From the NCBI GenBank assembly GCA_964030475.1, contig CAXIPT010000011.1, positions 267,461 to 331,460 on the forward strand: a DNA stretch of 64,000 bases. The letters are read 5' to 3'. The notes beneath the pieces are model-generated. The model was not told where the DNA came from, did no database searches, and worked only from the letters and a program-made list of their open reading frames with translations. Shown here piece after piece: positions 24,118-30,727 of this stretch. Within the stretch, counting starts at the first letter, position 1. The number at the start of each line of letters is the position of its first letter. This DNA is from Tethya wilhelma. Taxonomy: Eukaryota > Porifera > Demospongiae > Tethyida > Tethyidae. Made by a program: the position numbers and the translations under genes.

Positions 24118-24452
24118 GTGTGTGTGTGAGTGTGTGTGTGTGTGTGTGAGTGTACAAGTGTACATGTATGATTGATACAATAAACTCAGTATACAAATTA
24201 CCACTATAAATGCTTTGTGAAATGTCAAAGACTTAACACGAACCCCCACAATAAAAAATTTATGCTTCTCTCACTGACCTTTAACCTCTTGTGTTTCACT
24301 CCAGTTCCCTCCACTGTGAAGCATGGTGTGTCGTTGTTGACTAGGCCCAGAGAGAAGCGGCAGCTGTGGTCCCTGGGTGGACCGCCACTGGCCGCGTACA
24401 CTTTGAGAACACACGAGAAACTGACGAGACTCTGAAACGATGACTGCTCCAT
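2431..24452 (-). CDS. USP37: USP37-like ubiquitin carboxyl-terminal hydrolase, 20 exons, hosting nested genes
   Basis: A deubiquitinase of the USP37/USP26/USP29 group. By reading frame and splice phase I place exons at 24279-24452 (start codon MEQSSF), 23901-24081, 23542-23656, 23256-23335, 17367-17550, 7122-7250, 6595-6721, 6302-6376, 6154-6218, 5913-5975, 5759-5819, 5592-5671, 5414-5514, 5188-5245, 5037-5099, 3928-4963, 3775-3856, 3227-3387, 2917-2965 and 2431-2569. They join in one frame to about 1007 codons; human USP37 has 979. The N-terminal ~120 residues resemble the PH-like domain of USP37. The Cys box is GNTCYMNAVLQSL and the His box is GHYISDVY, with SGYIFFYMH near the end. Two ubiquitin-interacting motifs (DSELQRAMEASMKEQ, EEEQLRLALELSMQ) sit in the insert between the catalytic halves. 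Human USP37 removes K11/K48 chains in cell-cycle control; the same role here is inference. Oddities: very long introns 5 and 4 with nested genes, and microsatellites at several splice sites. Confidence 0.9.
3462..3498. repeat. (CA)n microsatellite
   Basis: A dinucleotide run inside a USP37 intron. Confidence 0.9.
3928..4963 (-). CDS. USP37: USP37 large low-complexity insert exon with a UIM
   Basis: A 1036-base exon rich in Ser, Thr, Gln and Asp that lies between the two halves of the catalytic domain, as in human USP37. Near its 3' end is EDSELQRAMEASMKEQ, a good ubiquitin-interacting motif. The next exon (3775-3856) carries a second, SEEEQLRLALELSMQ. Acidic HDVIDLTFTESESDNPD resembles a SUMO-interacting motif; that is a tentative reading. 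Confidence 0.8.
5188..7250 (-). CDS. USP37: USP37 catalytic core exons (Cys box to KRY region)
   Basis: Nine consecutive exons encode the core of the peptidase. Landmarks in order are FANLGNTCYMNAVLQSLL with the nucleophile Cys, GYRQQ-DAQEFLGQALDQLKDD (the DAHEFL region of USP37, with Q for H), CPVIRNFECEIVHTIACK, EYTCTACEGNLAMLSHKLQ and LPRVLVLHLKRYGYDV. The C-x2-C pairs fit the USP zinc-ribbon fingers. Every intron phase matches the next exon, so this part looks intact. It runs into the 36-N gap and a GT repeat only inside an intron. Confidence 0.9.
5341..5399. repeat. (GT)n microsatellite
   Basis: An interrupted GT run in the USP37 intron just downstream (minus strand) of the exon 5414-5514. 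Confidence 0.9.
6722..6782. repeat. (GT)n microsatellite forming a USP37 splice acceptor
   Basis: On the minus strand this reads as a CA run ending in CACAG directly before the exon that starts at 6721. The repeat itself therefore supplies the acceptor AG. Confidence 0.8.
7023..7058. other. Assembly gap of 36 N next to a GT repeat
   Basis: A run of N bases followed by a GT run to about 7098. It lies in the USP37 intron between exons 7122-7250 and 6595-6721, which still join in phase. Confidence 0.98.
7251..8190. other. Part of the 10.1-kb USP37 intron, no gene seen
   Basis: AT-rich sequence with short repeats of 'aatcaatcaat' type near 7900-7990. I see no supported gene or RNA here. Confidence 0.4.
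8191..9139 (-). pseudogene. Tail-anchored ITAM-motif protein (gene A), frame broken at a G8 run
   Basis: Two overlapping minus-strand frames form one protein of about 315 residues. The first (ATG at 9139, MDSKLASVNQ) carries YAPIGKVDRHHEYQLL, an ITAM spacing of YxxI-x8-YxxL. The second continues with YTDIKIGRLDRKHQYQDV and ends in a hydrophobic C-terminal segment (VIILTFLVAIAVLLSIIVLV) and a 7-9 residue tail. The frames switch at a homopolymer of eight G at 8908-8915; one base fewer would join them. A sequencing or assembly error is therefore as likely as a true pseudogene. The repeated block (IGKVDRHHEYQ and IGRLDRKHQYQ) links it to the plus-strand genes further right. It is nested in a USP37 intron on the same strand and has no introns of its own. 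Confidence 0.65.
9140..10714. other. Intronic/intergenic stretch, no gene; short internal duplication
   Basis: AT-rich. Two related blocks near 9645-9790 and 9860-9950 share GAATGGT(G/A)AACTA, ATTACCT and the GGCAGTNNCTATCTGTTGCTA type sequence, so they look like an old local duplication. No coding region is supported. Confidence 0.4.
10715..10942 (+). CDS. Small tail-anchored membrane protein (gene B)
   Basis: 75 codons from the ATG at 10715 (MEEPAIGQEEAMM). A basic stretch (RQKKSRAMKIK) precedes a C-terminal hydrophobic segment at about residues 51-70 and a four-residue tail. That layout matches the C-terminal anchor of the neighbouring ITAM genes, but there is no YxxL pair. It may be a truncated member, or a membrane partner of the larger ones. 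No known family is recognised. An AATAAA lies at 11207-11212. Confidence 0.5.
   Translation: MEEPAIGQEEAMMSPVAKQNTRRAAGRGQSSNSRQKKSRAMKIKYYFWVTLIIVLVLIFLILVIAAIAGILQNFT
11016..11092. repeat. (CA)n microsatellite at the edge of a duplicated block
   Basis: A CA run; the exact 1590-base repeat of this region begins inside it at 11070. Confidence 0.9.
11070..12658. repeat. Left copy of a 1589-base direct duplication (offset 1590)
   Basis: Everything from the CA run at 11070 to 12658 recurs at 12660-14248 with no difference that I can see. The copies are separated by one N at 12659. Exact identity across coding and non-coding sequence and the N in a CA repeat point to an assembly duplication, though a very recent tandem duplication is possible. 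Confidence 0.85.
11472..12658 (+). pseudogene. Partial copy of tail-anchored ITAM gene C, cut at a contig join
   Basis: Identical to residues 1-395 of gene C but interrupted by the N at 12659 just before the transmembrane segment. Beyond the N the frame runs into the CA repeat. Read as given, it would lack the membrane anchor. It is most likely an assembly copy rather than a second gene. Confidence 0.7.
13062..14327 (+). CDS. Tail-anchored ITAM-like protein (gene C)
   Basis: A single-exon gene of 421 codons. The start MTLKKRVTIMYHHL is the first ATG. The long N-terminal part is hydrophilic and repetitive. Degenerate units carry YATVGRRDDANDYQRL and YTSLGQRDQDKHIYQDI, which fit Yxx(L/V)-x8/9-Yxx(L/I). 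Others keep one tyrosine only (HNDYLKI, DNEYLEI, DEDYQDI). A hydrophobic segment at about residues 394-416 ends in the short tail AAFTPHFD, so the protein should be tail-anchored with its tyrosines in the cytosol. No enzymatic domain is seen. In other animals, doubly phosphorylated ITAMs recruit tandem-SH2 kinases; a similar role here is inference. Confidence 0.7.
   Translation: MTLKKRVTIMYHHLSGAKSDKNSVDSNSQNAQEIQHPRRHLTGPALELSTKPQVGRERTKTDIYLELSEARTAFPPGTRFDPTKGAQPKKLSPTDLGHESRSGQRYRHNDYLKILPPHCPDSKIRQSQSQQFLTYATVRQKDNENEYQGRTRSTADLSRRIDSARNRRWILGHDSQSGQRHQDNEYLEIIPPECPDRSSAVVKSKSHEVLWYATVGRRDDANDYQRLTLSTVDLSRRINRTRNRQWNQPVSGVYTSLGQRDQDKHIYQDIERRNQDEDYQDIERGNQDKDYRQDVDHVNENQSVVYKAVNASIPTACVNLSYLDEYSSQQEAQDMDDLRLTRNMQRHGYEEREEFPNVMNTNETTNPTDDRSTYTVECYNSRINPVPCIKKIICFASMGIILTLTVGIVIILIAAFTPHFD
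14328..14707. other. Spacer between ITAM genes C and D, no gene seen
   Basis: About 380 bases of AT-rich sequence. Nothing else recognised. Confidence 0.4.
14708..16027 (+). CDS. Tail-anchored protein with eight tandem ITAM-type units (gene D)
   Basis: A single-exon gene of 439 codons. The first seven tenths is an array of units such as YASLGQTDQDDEYQDL, i.e. YxxL-x8-YxxL, the ITAM consensus. Tyrosine pairs are at residues 35/48, 70/82, 103/115, 192/204, 229/241, 267/279 and 308/320. Unit four (Y144) has lost its second tyrosine. Units two and five have V in place of L/I at one +3 position. Further on are EYYRNV and IYDEPQI, the latter of YxxP SH2/adaptor type. A basic patch (KEARKRKRP) leads to a hydrophobic C-terminal segment at about 411-433 and a short tail, so the array faces the cytosol. 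There is no signal peptide or ectodomain. I know of no described family with this layout. Confidence 0.75.
   Translation: MATTVTVPDDLQITELSATSEANLSSRLSSSSEQYASLGQQRDQDNEYQELGVRDIDTKLHRKKEESSTYASLGQRDKESVYQQVTVTTGMRSDSLSNDSQVYASLGRKDEHNPYQDLTFGSAGQEVNESGNVDQPPQSQHLVYVNIKVKDEESKSQMIQVDSPEGLSLCGIDSVTDNNHDQPQQSASTGVYASVGETDQVNEYQDLNSSQNAEKLLAGQLEKPELKVYASLGQTDQDDEYQDLNSSPKAKKLAGQGKRDQKDLNVYASLGQTDQDDEYHDLNKQDSIQNTEDIAGQEQAEKTERSIYTSLGQKYQDNDYQGLTKATVPSPTSQEKVSNESSKTEQPSFDEYYRNVRVSETKSPAEGDNIYDEPQIDINKEARKRKRPVFRNKLRRLTSEELTELLKKFMQVLLITTVLCIAIILLAVGIAGIVNSINK
16028..16716. other. Spacer between ITAM genes D and E, no gene seen
   Basis: AT-rich sequence without a supported reading frame. Confidence 0.4.
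16717..17070 (+). CDS. Small tail-anchored protein with a single YVKL motif (gene E)
   Basis: 117 codons from the ATG at 16717 (MSETGKTKTSFAYVKLDSDK). The N-terminus has one Yxx(L) site but no second tyrosine at ITAM spacing. A Ser/Arg-rich stretch and RRRRHR lead to a hydrophobic segment at about residues 80-102 and a 15-residue tail. Size and layout match gene B, so it appears to be a short member of the same intron-nested family. Function unknown. Confidence 0.5.
   Translation: MSETGKTKTSFAYVKLDSDKGHIRHNHNGIKGESVQSSNLSSSNRHSRSDSLRSDTIVSFLDIPSETVQAKQRRRRHRIVCAVGVILVVLIFVIVVAALITALQQTHGMNWLKIGIH
17367..17550 (-). CDS. USP37: USP37 exon 5, between the two nested gene clusters
   Basis: Encodes SGFYKTPTPRSEPFLPRQ and ends ...FKPTPR. 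Its 3' end (CCACG) joins in phase to the Cys-box exon at 7250 (G-TTTGCC, giving KPTPRFANLGNT). Its 5' end joins in phase to the exon ending at 23256 (ACTT-CTGGTTTC, giving ANTSGFYK). These two junctions establish that both nested clusters lie inside USP37 introns. Confidence 0.85.
17659..17850. mobile_element. MITE of the TACCGTATAGC family
   Basis: Ends are TACCGTATAGCGGGAAATTT and ...CTCGCTATATGGTA, imperfect inverted repeats flanked by or including TA. No coding capacity. The same ends recur at 27711, 32325 and 60497. Confidence 0.7.
18325..19230 (+). CDS. RING/TRAF-type zinc-finger protein without a C-terminal TRAF domain (TRAF-like 1)
   Basis: A single-exon gene of 301 codons starting MDYEFVSDHAGEF. 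A RING-like domain is at about residues 15-57 (CHACTKLL, DCCGQNFCRACL, CPHC). TRAF-type zinc fingers follow (VYCPKRKEGCKETM, VKCQYCGECGRY, CPLEPVECPKKCG, VKCPFSEAGCEEQ) to about residue 250, then a short coiled coil (SLLRKNRELERAVANVKDEL). It stops where its paralogues continue into a TRAF-C-like domain. Likely an E3 ligase or adaptor. The RING His position holds Gln. Nested in the USP37 intron on the opposite strand. Confidence 0.75.
   Translation: MDYEFVSDHAGEFTCHACTKLLKEPHLTDCCGQNFCRACLEKHKKQCPHCHSKDFNHILNKPLQRKITKEVKVYCPKRKEGCKETMKIEELERHQSKENTNGCGYVTVECTDEGCHYTCRRNYLDNHTTNGCLYREVKCQYCGECGRYRDMVEHTHSCPEFWVVCPRKRTTTELQYPYYCSTTVIKRKDLKAHKEVCPLEPVECPKKCGTARDLKRIDLKAHREVCPCEAVKCPFSEAGCEEQPERRDLEQHIQSNNQQHLLIVMESHKSLLRKNRELERAVANVKDELKTLKTKVKERES
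19231..19764. other. Spacer between TRAF-like 1 and 2, no gene seen
   Basis: AT-rich. A weak MITE-like GTAAAGCGGGAAATT occurs near 19304. Confidence 0.35.
19765..21030 (+). CDS. RING/TRAF-zinc-finger protein with a divergent TRAF-C-like domain (TRAF-like 2)
   Basis: A single-exon gene of 421 codons, and the most complete member. The ATG lies in the context CTAAGATGGATTATGA shared with TRAF-like 4. Order: RING-like (FTCQVCMKLL, DCCGQHFCRACLD, CPHC), four or five TRAF-type zinc fingers to about residue 235, a coiled coil to about 290, then a C-terminal region (SPMFQVNEIKMILEYS, MDGELDGKYEVRV, IITATLIEHNCQ). That region resembles a very divergent TRAF-C/MATH fold by pattern only. TRAFs bind receptor tails and build K63 chains; this role here is inference. 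A polyadenylation signal follows at 21104. Confidence 0.8.
   Translation: MDYDFVEDLSEEFTCQVCMKLLNEPQLTDCCGQHFCRACLDRWFQQKGKKRCPHCRSEDLAHIVDKKLQRKIKEVKVYCPKRKEGCKETMKIEELERHLFKENTNGCGYITVECTNRACFETCLRKDLDNHTKNTCKHREVKCQYCGKVGQYWDITSSFLLGHIPKCQDYPVGCPNKCATVRDLRRKDLEAHRKVCSCEPVECPFSEAGCKKQLVRKDLDRHIQTNTQQHLLVLMNSHKAILRENKKFKLLHSTLVGELEALKPRVMDRASVAKSLERITETLSQVCMRLVKAGDELIFSFNWSLPTWKSPMFQVNEIKMILEYSEMGLELVSMDGELDGKYEVRVGFSHVNDNTGEQIIDNNRIGCLCSKCTKLSKKCESGWKINMKFSDLPRLPPLPRTYSTSIITATLIEHNCQAERK
21031..21799. other. 3' flank of TRAF-like 2 and spacer, no gene seen
   Basis: AT-rich. Holds the AATAAA at 21104-21109, 74 bases after the TRAF-like 2 stop, consistent with its 3' end. Nothing else recognised. 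Confidence 0.5.
21800..23112 (+). pseudogene. TRAF-like 3, frameshifted between coiled coil and TRAF-C-like domain
   Basis: The first frame (ATG at 21800, MDIDFVDDLSKEF) encodes RING-like, TRAF zinc fingers and coiled coil. It ends at a TAA at 22694-22696 after GDQLVFEL. Homology to the paralogues resumes at once in another frame (TFESWTSPTLQVNSIK, WMGGELDGRYEV, CVVSVTLKKHNCQA) and stops at 23112. An AATAAA at 23151-23156 suits the longer gene. So this is a single-base-scale frameshift: pseudogene, sequence error, or a functional protein of 298 residues, about the length of TRAF-like 1. Confidence 0.7.
23151..23156 (+). promoter_or_regulatory. Polyadenylation signal AATAAA of TRAF-like 3
   Basis: It lies 38 bases after the second-frame stop at 23112. 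Confidence 0.5.
23341..23402. repeat. (GA)n microsatellite forming a USP37 acceptor tract
   Basis: On the minus strand it is a CT run ending CTCAG directly before the exon starting at 23335, so it serves as the polypyrimidine tract. Confidence 0.85.
24084..24150. repeat. (GT)n microsatellite forming a USP37 acceptor
   Basis: Minus strand (CA)n ending in CACAG directly precedes the exon starting at 24081. A second copy of the adjoining sequence begins at 34746 beside a single N. Confidence 0.8.
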
Positions 24453-25018
24453 CTTTACCCAGTTTTAACTTTGGCGGGTAAATGGCGCCAATCCTTTTGA
24501 CCGTGTAAAGATTACGGTAGAAAACGGAAATGGCATCACTCCGTAAACGTCTAATAGCCTGCAGGCCCGATGCGCCAATTTGCGCGCGAGTTTGGGACTC
24601 TTCAGTGACATGTCATGAACATTGATTCACATCTGTTACATAATTCATTGCCTCCAATCTTCCTAGTATACTTCTAGAGAGCAGGCCCGTAGGGAGGGGG
24701 GAAGCAAAAAACCTGAGGAAACAAGTCTCAGGTATAATCATAAGACTTTAAGTTATATAGTCATTATAAAGATGTTCCAGAATGCACCAGAATTTACCCA
24801 AATTAGCCTAAATTTGCTTCATTACTACGTCAGGATACAATTCAGGTGTGCATTCCCTGCATTTTTCATACGGCGGGTTGACTGTTAAATAGCTGCAGCA
24901 GTCTCATGCATGTATCATTCAAGCTATAGAAGGAATTCAAACTTCCATCAACGAGTGTTTTTCATATCAAAGAACAAAGGAAAAACTGTTAACAAAACTA
25001 CTTGGCTTTCATTCGAAC
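24453..25018. other. USP37 5' flank up to the TSC2 fragment; present again at 35111-35480
   Basis: Sequence upstream of the USP37 ATG. About 330 bases recur at 35111-35480 with small differences and indels, and a shorter relic lies near 38305-38392. No gene is seen. The homology stops near 24800 (AGCCTAAAT), a few hundred bases before the broken end of TSC2. Confidence 0.6.
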
Positions 25019-28000
25019 CTCATTCTTTGGCAGGAGAGGTGGTCTGTCAGCAGGTTCTGCAAAGGTACAACAACTGAAGAGTTGGAGGAAAATGAAGCTT
25101 GGATTGTTATAGAGTTCCCACTCCTTCATCATTGGATCTGGTTCCGGTTCCAGATTGGGACCAGCTACAAAGGGAATAAAAACATCCAAATTACAATGAG
25201 ACATCTCCCAATAAAGGACACAATCATCTCTTTACATTTTGATCTTGTAAACATGAATTTCTTCCTCCCTATGGCAGGACTGATAGAGGGGGGAGTGACC
25301 GGAGCACTCTTCCTCCTCTGGGGGGCTGGAGAGGAACTCAGCTGAGAGAAGGTGGTGGTCACTAGAGGAGATGTCTTCTCCTTCTTCTCTCTGAGGGGCT
25401 CCTCTGGTTCCATGGAAGGGAGGGAGGCTATGTGCAGCTGTGGAGGGGGCTGGGAGGGGGTGGAGTGAGTCATGACTGGGACTGGATCTTGAGGGGAGGT
25501 GAGGCTGGAGCAGCTGCCAGTCAAGGAGCCAGTGGGGGTGTCACTGCCAGCTGTGGATGGAATGGAAGGACAAGAGAGAGTCAGTGTGAGGCAAAATATA
25601 GAGCTAGCCAGTTGGCTGGTATAATAATGTACTACCTGTTGAACCGTGTTCATCTGATAGCACCAGGTCTGTCAGTCCAGCACATAGATTGAGCTGAAAC
25701 AAAAGAATACAAGGTAGTAAGAACATTGGTCATGTTTCTATCTTGTTCACGTACTTGTTCCTCTTCTGAGAGAATCTTGGCCTCCTCATGGAGGGAAGGG
25801 GACCGTCCATAGCCATCCTCATCGTAGGCGGGCAGAGGAGGGAGGTGCTCCAGGGAGAACAGCTTGGAGCAGGAGGAGGCCCGGGGGGAGAGGGGGAGAG
25901 GGGACATGCCCTTCTCACTCCACGACTGGCTACTGTGGCGAGCTGACTAAGTTGGAATGGGTGTCTCTGCAGTAGTCTCACTGTCGGTGTGACTGGGAAT
26001 GTCCCTGTGTGGTACGATGGTGGCTATTGATTCCTCCTTCACTAATGACTCCAATGTAATCCCACCTCCTTCTGGTTCTCTCTCGGTGGTGGCTTCCCTC
26101 ACAGTGGAGCTGACCTTCCCTGACTGTGGCTGCTGCCCCCCATCAGTCACAGGCACCTCTGGCATCACCCAGTCCGAAGCCTCCTTGTCATTAGAGTCAG
26201 GTGCTTCTTTACATTGAGACAAATCTTTCCCAGTCAATTGATCAAACTCTTCTTCTTCTTCTTCAACTAGTTCAAGTATCTCTGGAGTGCTATCACCACC
26301 TCTGTCTTCAACCACAGTCTCCTCCAGCCCATCCTCATCACGGCTTAGGCTGTCATTCACCATCCCTCTGGATCTGTCAACAGTCTTGAGGTCATCGCCC
26401 ATCACCAGACTAGTGCTCAACAGGCCCAGGTCACTCTCGGGCACGCTGAGAGAGGCGGGGTTAGTTAACGAGAGTGGGTGGAGTCTATTCTGTAATCTCA
26501 TCAACCAGGAAATGTTTCCTGTCGGTCTTCGTATCTTTATCTCCGCCCATCCTTTACACCAGCAGCTGCACAGCATGTTGTTCCTCACTTCCGAAGGGAA
26601 CGCCTCTCTTGGCTCTGAACGACTAGTTCTTAATGATGCACACCTCTTACAGACCCCAGTCCTCCCTCCACCCTGTCCGCTAGTGGTGATGGTGACAAGA
26701 GAATTGGAGACCACCCACGTCTTTGAGGCTCCACCGGACAAGAGGAAGTCGGCTCCTGAGGACCTGCTTGGGAGGGTGGACAGGTTGGAGTAGGTGTACC
26801 TCGCCATCATGTCGAGACACACGTCCACCAGCTCCATCCCCACACCACCCTCACCACCCTCACCCATCACAGAGGAGCTCAACATGGTCACTGGACCACC
26901 CGTCATCAACCCCAGAGGCTGATGGTGGAAGCCAACCTCCTTAGAGAGGCTCTGGGAGAGAAAGAGAGTGAAAATTCGTTGGGTGCCAAGTAGCAAAGTA
27001 AGTAAACAACTAGGATCAGATGATACAATGTACAAGTAACTGAGGACAGGGAGACTATCTGTGATCCTTCTGCTAAAATGGACTGTGAAAAGTACAATCA
27101 CTTCCCTTAACTGTTAAGATACTGAACAGTATAATACACTCGATGCACTCAATGTATGGTCGAGTGCCATATACTTTAGGGCATGCTACTAGTTTGTTTT
27201 CCATTGACCCCTAGCTACTCTAGGCAATGGCAAACACACACATTGTCATGACAAGGCAAGTTTGAACATATTCACTCAATAATTTTCCCTGTATTGAATA
27301 TTCATAATGTCAACTATCACAAATAGATATAATGATTCAGCACAACACTATTAACAACACAACAAAAACACAGGGCCTCACTCACTTTATATATCAAGTT
27401 GGCCACAGCTGGTCTGTATTGGATCCTACACTGCACAAACCACTGGGTAATGACATGATGGGCCATTGATATCACATAGGGAGAGTACCTTAAAACAATG
27501 ACATCATAAAAGATTAATAACCATTGATGCAGCTGCTTAGAATACAATAATATCACTGAAAATAAATAAATAAATAAATAAAAACTAACAAACAAATAAA
27601 TAAATTAAAAAACAAGAAGAAAGAAAGGAAAAAAGAAAGGCCTGCATGGCTAATTTACATGCACTCAACTGGTTATAATTATTATTTTAGTGTTCAAGTA
27701 TCATAAGACATACCGTATAGCCGGAAATATTGACAGGGATTTTAATTTGACGGTTTGATGGTCAAAGTCCAAATCGTCAAATTTAAATCCAGCAATATTT
27801 TGGGTGCCATATATGAATGTATTATGCGCATGCACAAATCGTCAAATTTAAATTTGTCAATATTTTTATTTCATGTTCTGCAGAGCAAACTGTCAAATTT
27901 TTTGACCGTCAATATTTCCGGCTATACGGTACTCTACAATGTCATGATAGTAATGTATATGTACTAAGTCTTACTTCTGGTGGTTGGTGTACGGCAAGGC

Positions 28001-29243
28001 TATCCCAAACACAAAGAGGTACTCCTTCTCCACGAACCCACTGTAGAGGGATGGAACCAGAATGAGACTGGAGAGGAACTCCAGGACGGGGAGAGCCATG
28101 GTGGGCGTGGCAGCTACCTGTCCCAGTCGGTAGAGGACTCGTGGAAGGAGGTGTGTCATGGTGGCTTGGAGCTCAAGGGAGCAGAGGCTCAGGGCGGACA
28201 CACATAGCTGGGCACTCTTGCCAACCAGCCCTGACTCCAGACACAACACCAGGGTGTGCTGGGGGACAGAGGAGAGAGAACAATTGCTTTATCAAAACAA
28301 TCTATAAAATTAGAAAATTATTTCCAGAATTTGAATCTTGTGGTGGCTCATACACTTAATCTTAAATTCAGTCTTCTATGCAGGATATTAATATCCATTT
28401 TTTAAAACTAAATTTCAATTCATATAGATGCAATACAAGCTACACTCTTTCAACTAAGGTGTATTAATAATATCAGCGTAGAAGGCTATAATACAACAAA
28501 CTATGAAAGATGAGTGGATGGTGTCTTCTCACCTGAGCCCTCCGGTCCAAGTGGCTGGGGTAGGTGATGAGAGTGGAGAGGACAGGAAACACACTCAGAG
28601 AGAGGTCTGACTTGGACCAGTTCCTCTTGTTCTCCCCAATGATGAGCTGACAGAGGAGCTGACACAAGGAGCTGAGGTCAGGCATGGAGGAGATGGTCAA
28701 TGTCCTGTCCTGGAGGACACTCCCAAGATTGTGCAGCACCTCTTCCATCACCTCCCACTCTCGCTCCTGCATGGAGACAAGTCAGTATGAGACTATACAA
28801 CTGACACAACCAGTAAGTTTTTCACAGTCTCACTATCTATAGTACTGATATCTTTTTCAAGCAAAAATCTCTTATCAGTTCAGTATAAAGTATTACAGAC
28901 AAAATAAAGATAAGTGAACACAAACGAATTTTATAATGTAATTAATTTACATACTTGTATATACCAGTTGGCAGATACCTACTGTATAACATTGGGGAAA
29001 AGAAAAAAAGTGAGGGAATTGTATTTACATTTGCTGTACCTTCTCCAGACACGTGAGCACAGTGGCAAAGGCACTCCTGTAGTCCAGCAAGGTGGGGGTG
29101 AAGCCAGAGGTCGAGGAGGGGCCACCATAGCTATCACACCAACAGCAGACAAAGAAAGGACTGAAATTGATGGCTCCATCCTTCTCCAGGTAGCCCACCT
29201 GACCATACTCATTGGATCGGACATTGAGGATACAGTTGAAGAT
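25019..29243 (-). pseudogene. TSC2: TSC2 (tuberin) fragment: middle region only, with an in-frame stop
   Basis: Exons near 29033-29243, 28534-28769, 27975-28257, 27385-27489, 25760-26953, 25635-25695, about 25230-25550 and 25019-25165. Diagnostic matches to tuberin: KDGAINFSPFFVC, MALPVLEFLSSLILVPSLY, FGIALPYTN, MAHHVITQWFVQCR, VCLDMMARYTYSNL, KTWVVSNSLVTITTS and GWAEIKIRRPTGNISWLM. The last exon holds NNPSFIFLQLF and PPLLPKNE, the start of the RapGAP domain. The rest of the GAP domain and the N-terminal third are not found in the window. The long exon has an in-frame TAG at 25947-25949, with homology continuing in the same frame; a short intron there is possible but its donor is weak. Tuberin restrains Rheb/mTORC1; this copy could not do so as it stands. 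Confidence 0.75.
27711..27931. mobile_element. MITE of the TACCGTATAGC family, 24-base perfect ends
   Basis: TACCGTATAGCCGGAAATAT at the left is matched by its reverse complement ending GGCTATACGGTA at the right. It lies in a TSC2 intron. Internal arms around TCAAATTTAAAT are also inverted. Confidence 0.8.
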
Positions 29244-29923
29244 CTGCAGTGATGAAGTATTCATACATTCTACATGTCGTCATAATACTGACTGAGTGTA
29301 CTTATTTTTTATGAATATTGATTGCAAAAATTTTCAAGATATCAGCCTTGCTATACACCACACCCCCTGTTAGCCTGGATTCATGGTTCACCCTCTACCA
29401 CAAAAACCATGACATTTACTTCTCCACACCTGAAATATGCCCACTACTGATGTTATGGGCAAAACGGTGCAATGGCGAACCAACCTGTGTCTCCCCATCT
29501 CCATCCTTCAAATAAAAACCATTGTGTTGACAGTTGTTGCAAATCATAAGCTTACTGAGTACAGATTTGTGGAAGTGATTATTCATGGACTTTAATGCAC
29601 GATTCATTGAATGCCAGGGTGACACACATGTACTTTTGGACATGTGGGTTCTCAGAACATAAAACAATTGTCTATAAATAGAGCTGTAGGGATAACTACA
29701 ATACGTCATGGTGTCGTCAGGTACTTGGAATGGGTCATGAATGAACGATTTCTACACAGGGTGTTCTCCAAATTACAGCATAAATTTTATTCATTCATTA
29801 AGGTTAACTACCGGTACCAGTACCACATAACTAGTGACACTGCTATAAAATAAAGTGACGAAGAATTACCACAACTAACAAGAGCTAACGAGACTCTGTG
29901 AACATCTCTCATATTCAAGGACC
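29244..29923. other. Region between the TSC2 fragment and the small plus-strand gene
   Basis: Both strands have open stretches of 65-97 codons, but none matches TSC2 or another family I recognise. TSC2 5' exons are expected here if the gene were complete, and I do not see them. Confidence 0.4.
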
Positions 29924-30268
29924 ATGGAGGAAGTTGACTACTGTCCACCATCCCGGGAGAGAGGCTATGCAGTCTTATTGCGTAAGATAGATAAAACAGG
30001 TAGTGAGAAAAATCAATACTCATTTGAAACAGAAATTGATAAAGAAAAGCTTCCCAGAAGGGATGGTTGTATAGTAATCGTGAAGCCAGAAGAAGTAGCC
30101 GACATAAATGTATTCTCAAGAGTTCTACGCCGGGCTCTAGCAGAAGAGTTTGGTGAAGGACAGGATGACAAAAATCGGCGTGAAGAAGATTGGTACTATG
30201 CAAGTAAAAAGGAAGATGTAAAGAAGATTTTCAAGAATGTAATTGAAAATGCGGGACAGGATACCTAA
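29924..30268 (+). CDS. Unrecognised 114-residue charged protein
   Basis: A single-exon frame with a strong start context (ACCATGG). The product (MEEVDYCPPSRERGYAVLLR) is highly charged and rich in Lys/Glu/Asp, with no membrane segment or signal peptide. I do not recognise the family. The start context and lack of low complexity favour a real gene. Confidence 0.45.
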   Translation: MEEVDYCPPSRERGYAVLLRKIDKTGSEKNQYSFETEIDKEKLPRRDGCIVIVKPEEVADINVFSRVLRRALAEEFGEGQDDKNRREEDWYYASKKEDVKKIFKNVIENAGQDT

Positions 30269-30727
30269 CTGTTGAATTTGTCAGTACTGTTAAGACTTTA
30301 ATTTCTCCTCTCCTTGTGTGCTTGCTTTTGCTTAATTTTTGCTACATAATATTGTTAATTATTAAACCTTACTAATGGAAATTTTGTCAATTTATTTTCT
30401 AGCCTATACATGGCTATAGAAATATTTATGCCAATACAATGTTTTTTTGTTTGTTTTTTTTGTTTTTTGTAGATTTAGGTAAGTGATCACCATAGAGTAG
30501 ATTTTATGATCCGCAAAAGTTATTATTCTTAGAACTTTCCTATTATCATAGATATTATTACACTACGTATAATGCTATTATTATACTTTTTTTTCTGTTG
30601 TGGGGAATTAAAATTGACCATCCTTTCCACACAATCAAGTGTGCGTTATTTGGAACCTCAGTCGCTGCTGCCGAAACTTTACAGTTCCTAGACAAGAAAT
30701 TCTGGATCCGTGGATCCTGTGCTTATA
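30269..30727. other. Short spacer, no gene seen
   Basis: AT-rich with T-rich runs near 30440-30470 and 30588. Confidence 0.3.

Noticed and set aside
24225..24452. USP37 exon 1 reading on past its donor as a 75-residue protein
   Set aside because: The continuation after KHKRLK is intron; the donor GTCAGTGAG joins in phase to the next exon.
26287..26793. Plus-strand open frame of 168 codons
   Set aside because: Antisense shadow of the long TSC2 exon, where tuberin homology is clear.
29416..29709. Minus-strand frame with two CxxC-like cysteines (LMICNNCQHNG)
   Set aside because: No partner motifs, no TSC2 similarity and no clear start; not enough for a call.
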